A DNA stretch of 64,000 nt from Schistocerca nitens. Its lineage: Eukaryota; Arthropoda; Insecta; Orthoptera; Acrididae. Position numbers and translations under genes: made by a program. Positions 54,256 through 64,000 of the stretch are shown here, in pieces. The notes under the pieces were generated by a model, which was given only the letters and a program-made list of their open reading frames with translations, searched no databases and was not told the DNA's origin. The stretch spans positions 348,760,650 to 348,824,649 of the forward strand of contig NC_064619.1 in the NCBI RefSeq assembly GCF_023898315.1, read 5' to 3'. The stretch's first letter is position 1. Each line of letters starts with the position of its first letter.

Positions 54256-54705
54256 GTCCCTTTTGAGGAAACCAGATGGAGAACAGTGACCCTGGAAGGC
54301 CACTTCAATCTGCATGCGCAAAGGGCCGACTGGCTTACATCAGTGCTAATGAAATCATCGGAAACGGCGCAACCAGTACCGAATTAGGTTCTTAAAGTTA
54401 TTTCTCAGTAGTTCTGGCTTCCACGTTCCTCGGACGTTAATGCAATAGATTTTTATTTCTGGGGACACTTAAGGGAACAAATTTACGGTACTCTGTCAAT
54501 GGATGAAAATTACGTAATAGCTTGCGTCATGCCGCTTTGGCAGTGGCGGATGCATGTGTGTTGCGTAGGGTCCAGCAAAGCATTATATAACGAGTGGGGA
54601 AGTGATTACAAATGCAAGGCGGTCGCTTTCAACATCTATTACAAAGTGAACGTTTCTCGTCTGTGTATGTACCGGCTCTTTGAAGATATGCCTGGACGTC
54701 AAACG
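54256..54705 (+). pseudogene. Mariner-like transposase C-terminal remnant
   Basis: A plus-strand frame near 54425 reads PRSSDVNAIDFYFWGHLREQ, the region holding the third catalytic Asp (normally S-P-D-L-x-x-x-D-(F/Y)-F-x-W-G). IYGTLSMDENYV and a weak C-terminus follow. The preceding 150 bp resemble 27480-27565. With the N-terminal pieces at 22195 and 58280 this may represent one family of transposases with a ~340-residue protein. Confidence 0.55.
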
Positions 54706-54709
54706 TAGA

Positions 54710-56255
54710 GAACGGAATTATTGCGCGTAGCATAATGAGCAATATAGTGTATCCAACCTACTGTGTGCTCTGTATTTCACTGGGTACAGATGATGTTACT
54801 GCATCCATTATTATTTTCTGTTGGCTTTATTTGCGTAATGGACGAAGGAAAGCGGTCGTTTAAATCTGTAAGAAGTTCATATCGTTCATATTATTTCTTA
54901 ATGTTTAAATAAAGATAAGAGTAACACAAAGAGAAACACAACATACCGCATTGCGGAGGTGTACATTGGATGTAATTTGATGTTTTAACTGAAAAAAAAA
55001 AACATGTGTCACGAACAAGGCTCCAATATAGGCGGGTCTGCGTATCCGGTCTCCACAGCGTTACCGCGTCACATTGAGCTCATTTTCCTTTCCAGACTGT
55101 TTTATTGTGCTTCAACACAATAAGTTACAATGTTGTACAAGATTTCATATAAATTCAATCACTATCAAACCATTCTTTAAACTTTTTTATTAGTGATAGG
55201 CTTAATTTTTTATGCAAAAATAAACAAAGAAGGGGCAATGTTATCGGTATTCATATCCATAAGTGTAAACTAATTTTGGAGTCTTCTTGCAAACCGTTTT
55301 CAGTAATATATGTTGATGTGTTTCTTGCACTACTTTTCGTTATAAATTTGGGAAGAGAACTTTAAAAAATGCCACAGAACATGTCAGATAAAGTTTTCTT
55401 TAAGGTTGCTGTTGTTGTCCTCTCTCTCGAAAAGAATATTAAGCATTTTTCCATAGTACTTTTTGTGATCTGATTACTTGATAATTTTATGTAATTTGCA
55501 GTTCATGTACGTGTGGAACTCAGTTATATTATCATCACCCAATATCATTAATGACGTAGTTCACGTACTGTCCTATTAGCCAATGAATGGTATTCTTTCT
55601 TAAAAAGGGAAAAGTATCGAGCCTGCGGACTTTAGAGCATTGGATATACGAATAGGCATGTTGGAGACGCTGTAAGAAAAGCCAGCTAATCTCTGAGCCA
55701 TTTCCAGTTTTGTATATTGCCAGCATGTATATCTATCTACTACTGTATCTTACATCCGCGCACCGCGTATAGTTCATGGTGCCAGTACTTTGCTACGCTG
55801 CACGCAGTTACATGGTCGCCAGAGCTTCGGTTTTAAATCATATTTCTATTAAATCTATTGGGGGGACTGTGTTTTGCTAGATACACTTTTGTCTAGAAAT
55901 GGTATGAGGAACTGCATGCCGACCCAAATAAATTATGTATGCGTCTTTAAACAGCACAGAAGAAGAAAAAGTATTATCAATAAGAAACCATTAATCATAT
56001 CCCTGTTATAATTTGCAAAAGTACTCAGTTTCTACAAATGATTAATAAATTCAAGAAACTTTTTCGTACCCATAATGTGCACCTTTACACTTACTCTTGA
56101 TCAAAACATAGAAAAGGAATCCTGACGTCACGAGGGATGCCGCTAACTACCATAGGTATCGGTGCATTGTGTCTTATGGGCAGTGGCGGAAGCTTATTAG
56201 TCGACGGCAACTAGCTTGCGCCATTGATCCACTATCTGCCTGACCCGGACAAGAG
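54710..56255. other. No recognisable gene
   Basis: A/T-rich DNA. Short frames without motifs. Confidence 0.45.
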
Positions 56256-56268
56256 CTCCTCCCACTTG

Positions 56269-56464
56269 GCCGGCCGCGGTGGTCTAGCGGTTCTAGGCGC
56301 TCAGTCCGGAGCCGCGCGACCGCTACGGTCGCAGCTTCGAATCCTGCCTCGGGCATGGATGTGTGTGATGTCCTTAGGTTAGTTAGGTTTAATTAGTTCT
56401 AAGTTCTAGGGGACTGATGACCACAGATGTTAAGTCCCATAGTGCTCAGAGCCCTTTGAACCTT
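56269..56464 (+). mobile_element. tRNA-derived SINE, family 1
   Basis: Complete head (GGCCGCGGTGGTCTAGCGGT, box B mutated to GCTTCGAATCC), body and CCCTTTGAACC tail. Duplication ccacttg at 56262-56268 and 56465-56471. Confidence 0.92.
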
Positions 56465-56699
56465 CCACTTGAAGTTGCCTAACACTATCGCGGAGCATTG
56501 TGGTATAAGGAGCCTATTAGCTGTAGGCGACTAGTGGCGCCACTTCTGCACAGTGGAGCTATGCGCACATATGGTACGTCACTCGAGCACTTGCTCTCAG
56601 TCCCACAGTTTGAAGAAATTGTTAATGTAATACAGTGAATATTGTGGCGGTTGCAGTGCGTTACAACAATGTTATTTTTTCAAGAAGTACATAACGATT

Positions 56700-57310
56700 G
56701 AAACACCAAATAACTTAGACGGAGAAGTAGGTGAAACGAATAAATTGTAGGAAAGCAGATCAAGTCCAGAGGGTCTTATTTCTAAGAGCCGAGACTGAAA
56801 AGGACCCTTTAATCTGGGTTACCATTCCAGAAGCATACAATTAAGTTCGAGAAGATCAAAACAAGAAAAGTATAACAGCTGTTCTGAAGCTGTTCTTCAT
56901 GGGAACTGTTTACAAGAAAATAACAAGCAGTATGGAAACATACGCCCGTAACCATACCTATGAAGACAGTCGCACAAAGGTTGATCCGTACAGGTTCGCA
57001 AGTCCATCCTAGATATGTAAACCCAAAAACAGGACAAAGAAGGCTCGTAAAAATGAAAGCTAAGAAGTTAAAAGATAGAGAGAGAGAGAAAGAGAGATCG
57101 CCACAGAAGCACATTGCAAGGAGGAAGCGAATGTTGAAGACAGGTACTTCCTTCTGTCAGGGATTTGCAAACTGATTCCAGAAGGAAATCTGAAATTACG
57201 TTCCGACATAATTTCAATTACACCAAAGGTGCAAGTCCCAGATAATCAACAGTTACCTTACAATACAGAACCACCAATGGCGTACCCACCAAATCTTACC
57301 TCATAATTTC
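56700..57310 (+). pseudogene. Possible decayed MADF/BESS-type protein copy
   Basis: A frame near 57110-57200 reads EDRYFLLSGICKLIPEGNLK and RSDIISI, which resembles the BESS motif (D-x-F-L-x-S-L-x-P-x-L, then L-K-x-x-I). A Lys/Arg-rich linker and, upstream, TEKDPLIWVTIPEAYN precede it. BESS proteins usually carry an N-terminal MADF DNA-binding domain, and a clear MADF is not visible here. Stops break the frame. It may be a gene fragment, a retrocopy or a chance resemblance. Confidence 0.25.
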
Positions 57311-57660
57311 CTCCTTCTCATCAAGTACCCGCCTCTAAAAGTGCACCCGCTGACACGTTATCCGCCGGATACTAACTTAACACAAACAAGTAACTATGTT
57401 CAATTTCAGTAAGATTATTAGCATGTAAATGTTTACTGTCTCATGATTTGTAAATAAATACATAATGTTCAAACTGTTACTTCTTTGTTTCCTCTTACTT
57501 TATTTACCACAGGTATGCTGTTCTTACAGTCAGAAAAGCATTTTTCAGACTTGTAGATTATTGCTGAAGATATATTATGAGATACAGTTATTCACAGCGT
57601 TCACTTTAGTGTGAGGACCAGTTTCTCTTCTGCTGAGAACTCTTATTTACTTCTTTGCCA

Positions 57661-57866
57661 GGTACGCGGGGAAGCTGCGCGGTCTATGGCGTCTTGTCAC
57701 GGTTCGTGCGGTTCTCCCCGCCGGAGTTTCGAGTACTCTCTCGGGTATTGGTGTGTGTTTTGTCCTTAGCGTAAGTTAGTTTAAGTTAGATTAAGTAGTG
57801 TGTAAGCCTAGGGACCGATGACTTCAGCAGTTTGGTCCCATAGGAACTTAACACAAATTTCCAAAA
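57661..57866 (+). mobile_element. tRNA-derived SINE, family 2
   Basis: Plus-strand copy: GCTGCGCGGTCTATGGCGTC head, box B position GTTTCGAGTACTC, TTAAGTAGTGTGTAAGCCTA body and GCAGTTTGGTCCCATAGGAA. Flanked by a perfect 18-bp duplication, ttatttacttctttgcca (57643-57660 and 57867-57884). Confidence 0.94.
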
Positions 57867-57884
57867 TTATTTACTTCTTTGCCA

Positions 57885-58279
57885 TTTTAGTTAGGTATTC
57901 TTTTATGTGTTCAAGCAACCGATAAAACGAAGATTTCGACACTTTAAGAGAACTGAAAAATTTACTGTCATCCGTATGCTACTTGCGAGAGCTCCAATGG
58001 AAAACAAGAGTCGCAGGACCACGGAATTTTGTGAAATTTTGTAAGGAAACGTGCGGAAGAGAAACGATGAATAAATCATTGAAGAGACAGTTTTCAATTT
58101 CGACATGAGAGGGTATCATTTGTTGATTGCGTACTTGTTTACGTTCCAGGTTGCAAATGTTGCTCACTGTGCAACTACGTCAGCCTGAAACCGCACTAGA
58201 GACTGCTCTACTGCTGCCTGAAACCACGATCGGCAATGAAATGCTCAGATCTTGTGATGCAGCTCGTACACTGACATAT
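57885..58279. other. No recognisable gene
   Basis: Unassigned. Minus-strand frames at 57903-58167 have no known motif. Confidence 0.4.
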
Positions 58280-58520
58280 TCAACAATCGAGACAGTAACT
58301 TCTTGAAGAATCTGTAGCGCAATTGGCCATCGGCATCATCCAGGAGCAAATCCTAAATGGACAACTGATTCCAACTTCCAAACCGTGCTCTTCAACCCTG
58401 GTGTGGGAAGAGGAGCTCCCTATACTCCTTGATGTGTCGATACTCACGAAGAGTAGCAGCACTATCGCTTTGGTTTCATAATACAATGTTACCAGTAGGC
58501 ACCTGCTCACTTTGTCCATA
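58280..58520 (-). pseudogene. Mariner-like transposase N-terminal remnant
   Basis: The minus strand resembles 22450-22620. After MDKVSRCLLVTLYYETKA comes a segment around the reverse complement of TACTCACGAAGAGTAGCAGC that corresponds to SAALREYRG. Too decayed to give a catalytic region. Confidence 0.4.
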
Positions 58521-58969
58521 CCAACGGTGACCGTCTGAAACTATAATGATACTGATGCTTGTGTTTCAAATCTGCGTCGCTTCACCAGACCGGTGCCTGA
58601 CGGCAAGACAGGACAATAACACTGCAAACAACACAAATCCTGGAGCAAACAGACTGAAGAAAGCTCCTATTAAATTGGATACCAATATGATAAATAGTTT
58701 CCCTTCTTCACAGGCTCAACCTGTGCATTGAATGTTTTCTCATTTTCCTACTTTTTCGGCTATTCTACATTCATACAATAGTGGTGAGAAATAGTTCTTC
58801 GTATGATGTGATTCTCTTAACAGACTGTTTCCTGATAATAATTGACCTATTGTTGATAAACGGCACCGCAAATTGCCTGGTTCACAAAGCCTATGGCAGC
58901 TAGCGGGACCATCCTTGACGTTCCTTAGCAAAGAGCAGCCTTACCTGTGTGGTGAGCTGGTAGCTAGAC

Positions 58970-59003
58970 GCCCCCTCCCCCCCCCCCCCCCGCCCCCACC
59001 CCT
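58970..59003. repeat. C-rich homopolymer tract
   Basis: CCCCCTCC followed by about 15 C residues and CGCCCCCACCCC. Simple repeat. Confidence 0.9.
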
Positions 59004-61436
59004 TAGGCGTGTTTTACCCGTCGAACGGAACTTTCCTCCACGCAACTCAGGGCATACTGCAGAAATAAATGTGGGACATACGACGAACATGTCCCTTTGG
59101 ACGTGGCGGCAGACGACCGACGCAAGTGCATTTCTTAAAAGCACCACGCCTTATGCAGAGCTTCACCGGTGCTCATGATCATATCGGTTGGAGCGTAGAC
59201 GATGGAAAACCGCGCCTGGTCAGATGAGTCCTGATTTCAGTTTATAAGAGCTGATGTTGCAATGTTAATCACTTAAATATGACACACAGACTAATCTATT
59301 CCCTCCATTTCATTACTTTAAATTACTTATTTATGGTGCAGCGATCCTTTCTCATGAGTCTATGTGAAGGCAATCACTTTATTACACAGACGGTAATCCT
59401 CTAATAGTGTCGCTCAATGATCGTTTCCTGTATAACTAACCTGGTTCTACGGGTTATTACGTTATTCTTGGTTCGCCACCGACTACGTGTAACTCACTTG
59501 GTTACTTATTACTACTGGACTAAAACATAGGCAAATGGTCGCTGCTGGCAGTCGTCGTGCGGCACCTGTGAATAAATCGTGTCAGACAGCCGTGTACTTG
59601 TTGCGTTTGGTGTAAGTGGCATGAAGCGCCTTTGACTCAACAAAACGTAGCGCTCGGAACTTTGTCCGAATATTTAAATGAACCAGATGCAGATGGAAAA
59701 CTTGTTGATTGTGAAATTAACGTGAGAAGATTAGGATCGCCACCCACTCTAACCATACAACTAATCTAACGTTTGACTGAGTCGGAAAATAAATTAATGT
59801 GATCACAAACTAAAAACCCATAAAAGTGCATCCATTATGATATCGCTCATAGGGAATGCAATGCAATTAATAGTATTGCCCGTGCACTGTTCACGAGAGT
59901 CAAACATTTAAAAGAAAATAGAAAGTCCATGGGCACTGTGCATATGATCAGCTCCCAGCGACACACCTGAAAGTAAGACTCAATCTAAAGCATTTGTTTT
60001 AAAATAAAAGGGGAAACCAATCACTGGATCTGTGCCTAAGGAAACGCTTTGGATGTGCTAACGGGAAAGCTATAAGGTTAGTGGCTTAGGTGTAAAAACA
60101 TAGCTTCTGAATACAAGAGAAAACTGTTGATAAAACCATTTATTCCTAAGACTTGGTTGTGTGGCATGTACACAGTTCTTGATAACATTAATTCCTAAAA
60201 CATTAAAGAAACATTCACCGTTATAATCTACACCTAAAATCATTGGTGTGAATCATTCATATAACTGCGTTTGCCTGATAACTGATTGCAATAGCTCGTG
60301 AGACGGTACACGTTTCGCAGTACACCCGCGTCCCCACGTGGTTTGTGGAGACGCAGTTTCTAAGTATCGTGGCCAAGTTGCAACAACATCACATCACGCA
60401 ATCATAAACAGTTAACATTCATTAAAACACACATGAGATTGGACAGTTAGTTATGACGGTAGCCCAACAAACCCTAATGTTCAGCCTCGTGGTTGGCTCC
60501 GAAAGATACATAAAGCAAGGAAAATTTACGAGAAGGAATTACTATTAATATTTAGAAAAATAAAAGCGTATACAGGCACAGCTGAAGGCCAACAGACATT
60601 CATACAGAAGCGAGGGCTCACTGCTTATAGATGCGACACCTTTGTGTGGCGCCCTTCCGGCGGATCCAAGTCTGCTGTAGAAATTTACTAAAAGGAAATT
60701 CTGACAAAGGTTTGCATTCATTGCCGCGACAAGGTAAAGCAGCCTTTCAGAGTTGAAAAGAGAGACCAAAAGCTAACACCTCTCCTCTCGCCAAGTAACA
60801 ACGAGCCACGAGGTCAGTCGTAACTCACCCTTCTTCGATTGGAGCACAGATGTTGGCGCTTCCCGTACCGGCGGCAAACTGACTCGCTTTTTCTCCTCCA
60901 GCCTCTTCCACGTTCCGCGTGGCCCGGAAAACACAAAGATGCCATTTCCGCCACCAACATAACGCAGGTAGATTTCTCACAAGTAGCGTTAACCTCTTTG
61001 CCTGCTTGACCACTATGACAGTTGGCTATTATGTACAAATGCTGCTGCATCAGTATGACTATCGCAGACTTTCTGCAGCAGACTACGCCACCGCCTAGCA
61101 ACGTGACACACAACCACATTCATTCAATCAGTTATGAAAAAAGAGAAACAAGGAAAAGAAAGAAAAATGCTAGTGAAAGAGGGCTACCAGACCAATTAAA
61201 GGTAGCTGCAGGACTCTTTCATCACTCCAAACGTCCTGGAGAAGACTGTGCCACGAATTTTCTCGCCATGCTAGGAGATTATCCAACAGTCTTCGAAACA
61301 TACATACCCTAACGAGCAACAATTGCAAGAGGCAAACAGCACCACAAAATAATTGATTAATCTCTTATATCCAAATGAGTTTTATCTGACCTTAGTCAAT
61401 AATTGTGACCTCATGCTGTCCGCAAGAGCAAAAAGA
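59004..61436. other. No recognisable gene
   Basis: About 2.4 kb without a supported gene, RNA or element end. A moderately GC-rich patch lies at 60790-60960, with overlapping minus-strand frames but no domain. Confidence 0.45.

Positions 61437-61513
<77 letters not shown>
61437..61513. repeat. (CA)n(TA)n compound microsatellite
   Basis: About 28 bp of CA repeat followed by about 49 bp of TA repeat. Confidence 0.96.
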
Positions 61514-61515
<2 letters not shown>

Positions 61516-61739
61516 AAGATGCAAAATCATTACCACGAACCGAACGATTGTCAGCTGGTGCTCACATATAGAACAACTTCTAAGTGAAAGTGGAAAACTC
61601 AATGTGCTCAACAAATAAAATGATACAAAATCATTAATGAACCCAATAGAATGACAGCTGGTAAATAACCACCTATGGAAAATAAGACACGAGTACAAAA
61701 ACACATACAGAAATCGGCTCGGTGACACCCTTTCTTTTT
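61514..61739. other. No recognisable gene
   Basis: Short A/T-rich interval between the microsatellite and the GC-rich block. Nothing supported. Confidence 0.4.
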
Positions 61740-62580
61740 GCAGTTTTGTCACACGGTAGTTTCATTGGGTATCCTCTTTAGGTGCTCGAGTGGGCGTCTC
61801 TTCTAAGGGCGACTTGGAGGATAAGCTACGAGGGGACCACAACAATGAACTGGGGAGTTCGCGGCGTCGTTGATTCTAACGTCCGTTGTAACCCAGGTTA
61901 CTCATCCTATACAGCACCCCGCGACGTTGCCTCGTGCCCGTTTCCACCCTCTGCATCCGTACTGTGGGATGGTTCGACGTTGCAGATTTGCTGGATCGCC
62001 GCTTGTCGGCCCTGCCTCATCATCGAGAAGGCGGCTTGGCGGTCATCGTGCGCGTACTGCGGAGGAACGTGTTTTACGTCGTGTCAACGGATAGACACGC
62101 GCTCCTCTGCGTCGCATCGAGGTCGACGTAGACTCGTGCGGATGTCGGGCACGAGACCCGCTTATCGCCTCTTTGCATCGTCTCAGCTGGTGCGTCAATG
62201 GTAGGACACGTGTCCCTCTGGGCAGTGGGCGTTACCTCACCGCAGCGGCCGTCTGGACTAGCGGCGGTCAGTGATCGGCGACCTCGCCTGGCGTGCGTCA
62301 TACTTTCTCTTTCGCTTGTCAGATGACTAGCTCGTGGAGGAGAACGCTGCCCATCAGATGGCCCTGCCATGGTGACACGCCTGCGGTGGGCCCCGGTGTG
62401 AGCCTGGGGCTGAGGGAAGACCAGCATCCCTTCGCCTCTGGTAGGAAAACAGCTGTGACCGTTCGCCACACCACTACCTCAACGTTGGCAGCAAGGTTCT
62501 GCAACGCCTGCCGGTGGACCAAGCCCCATACTTTCTGACGCGGAGGCCCACTAGGCAGCCTTGCGCCCACTTAAGACCTG
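61740..62580. other. GC-rich block with open frames on both strands
   Basis: About 840 bp, CG-rich (GGCGGCTTGGCGGTCATCGTGC, CCGCAGCGGCCGTCTGG). Frames of 131-140 codons are open on both strands. The minus-strand product is basic and Pro/Ser/Arg-rich (RRGRRSLTAASPDGRCGE). No domain is recognisable. It could be the leader or first ORF of a non-LTR element, or a host CpG-rich region. Confidence 0.3.
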
Positions 62581-64000
62581 CGCTCACAGAGATCGTCACT
62601 AAATATGTGTACAGATTACCACAAAATTTTCTTATTCCTGAACAATACATGGAATATTGAACAAAATTAACTTGACAAGAAGGGCCTTCTTAACAATACT
62701 AATAAAAAACAACGAGAAAAATTACTTAAGCAATATTCAAACAAAAATAGCCTTTATATAAAGTATAGGTCGAGCGCTACATATGCTGTCAATCATTCAG
62801 GGTAGATTTGTACAACATTTGGTCAGGATTTGGATAGGATTTGGGGCCGCTGCTTACTACAGACACAAAACTCTACCTACTCCTAACTACGCTCTCACAG
62901 ACAATCTACAGAGCTCATACTAGTCACCATCATCATATAGCCCGACTACAATTCCCACATATGAACAAAATATTCCTTTCAACACCAATACCCACATCGT
63001 TGTTCACTGACTGCTCCTCCAAGGTTTACTGCACACGTTGGAAAATCTGTGAAAAATTTCCAAGACTTCTTTTCTTTGGACAGAGAAGGTTCATTCAAAT
63101 CACACCTGGAATGGTAAATGTTTCAACATCTATTCATCAGACTAAAGCAAAAGGTCAGTGGGCATAAAAATGGAAATCAAAATTATTCTATCCAATAAGT
63201 GAACACACAAACACTTCGACCTCGAAGTACAAAAGACTGTCGAAAGAAATCCATTGTCCAGGACCATGAGTACCCAACTTCCTGGTGTCATAAGATACTC
63301 ATAATGATTGCACGATTACTCACCACGTGTCCCCAGGGATCCTCACCTACCATCATGTTATTTCAGCTTAGAGGTAGTCGCATAATTCTCTATTAAATAT
63401 CAGGTTACTTGAGTTTACAAGTTGTTTCCATATACGTTTTCAGGGTTTTACATTCTGGTACCCTCAACCGTACCTAGTAGTATGTGGTGGCAAGTTACAC
63501 TTTCCAAACATCTTATAAGGTGGCAACTATGAAAATCAAACACTATTAATCTCCCTTCATACACAAATCCTTCACCTACAAGTCACTAAGTAGCTTCATC
63601 AACATCGCAGTACAATTGCGAAATCTCACTGATTCATCCTCACCTAAGGGGAATAAGCACACTACAACTGTAATTTATCAGCAGGATTTACCTTAGGACT
63701 ATTGACTCGCCACGCCAACACACCGGATACCATTTTAGTCACAAAAAAAACGCCCTCTTACTGTAGTCGGAAACGCTTCATCTGAGCCTCATAATCACAT
63801 TCAGACGTTATAAGGCTGCACAACACTATTCTTTTCTGCTGAGAAGAAGAAATAACTACACACATACTGGGGAACCCTTTACAATTCATAGAAAATATAC
63901 ACTTTAATTTTAATCACACCAGAGTGAATCAAAACATTGGAAAATATACACTGTAATTTTACTCACGAAAGAATGAATGCAAGGAAAACATGTCATTCCG
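62581..64000. other. No recognisable gene
   Basis: A/T-rich to the end of the window. Frames at 62841-63167 and 63199-63396 show no motif. A short direct repeat near the end (GGAAAATATACACT(T/G)TAATTTTA and similar, 63890-63962) was noted. Confidence 0.45.

Noticed and set aside
61353-61752. Frames with (HT)n, (IY)n and (CV)n runs
   Set aside because: Pure microsatellite translation.
1-64000. CRISPR arrays, bacterial operons, rRNA operons
   Set aside because: No regularly spaced short repeats with unique spacers, no prokaryotic gene layout, and no rRNA beyond the 5S-derived SINE head.

Overview
The window looks like intergenic DNA from a large, repeat-rich insect genome. The best guess is a grasshopper or locust (Orthoptera, Schistocerca-like). 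That is an inference from three things: the tRNA-derived SINE families, which I recognise in style from locust sequence; the RTE/BovB-type LINE with a (ACA)n tail; and the mixture of Penelope, Gypsy, Tc1/mariner and Polinton remains. No host protein-coding gene could be identified, and there is no bacterial organisation (no operons, no CRISPR). Nearly every recognisable coding stretch belongs to a mobile element, and most are broken.

Layout. 0-3.1 kb: a Penelope-like element (reverse transcriptase plus GIY-YIG), interrupted by a SINE, preceded by an inverted fragment of the same family and followed by a hammerhead-like motif. 3.1-4.3 kb: a decayed RTE LINE piece. 6.3-6.8 kb: a GC-rich block of unknown role. 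7.7-13.9 kb: a Ty3/Gypsy element with two LTRs, gag, protease, RT/RNase H and only the start of integrase. 16.4-19.8 kb: two decayed RTE pieces in opposite orientation. 20.8-26.8 kb: a 144-bp tandem duplication, an imperfect triplicated repeat, a mariner-like remnant and two copies of a second Gypsy family.

27.9-39.2 kb: a layered nest. An old RTE copy contains a younger, full-length RTE with an open 983-codon frame (31.2-34.4 kb) and a dead Tc1 element (34.7-36.1 kb). On both outer sides lies the same composite of RTE endonuclease fragment plus Penelope 3' end, in mirror orientation. The right-hand Penelope piece also carries an intact Tc1-like transposon (36.9-38.3 kb).

40.8-43.8 kb: a dead mariner holding a SINE, followed within about 10 bp by a second, nearly identical intact Tc1-like transposon. 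44.6-46.0 kb: SINEs, including a dimer flanked by one target-site duplication, and a Tc1 C-terminal remnant. 46.7-47.1 kb: the strongest CpG-island-like block and the best candidate for a host promoter. 47.2-49.2 kb: a dead Tc1 element holding three different SINE types. 49.8-53.6 kb: a SINE with another tRNA head, a 5S-rRNA-derived SINE, and the fossil of a protein-primed family B DNA polymerase of Polinton/Maverick type. 54-64 kb: scattered transposase remains, two SINEs, microsatellites, a GC-rich block and unassigned sequence.

How the parts work together: the apparently intact proteins are the RTE polyprotein (endonuclease plus RT) and two copies of a Tc1-like transposase. The SINEs encode no protein and must have used LINE machinery in trans. 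Target-site duplications and nesting give relative ages: old RTE first, then the young RTE and Tc1/mariner insertions, then many of the SINEs.
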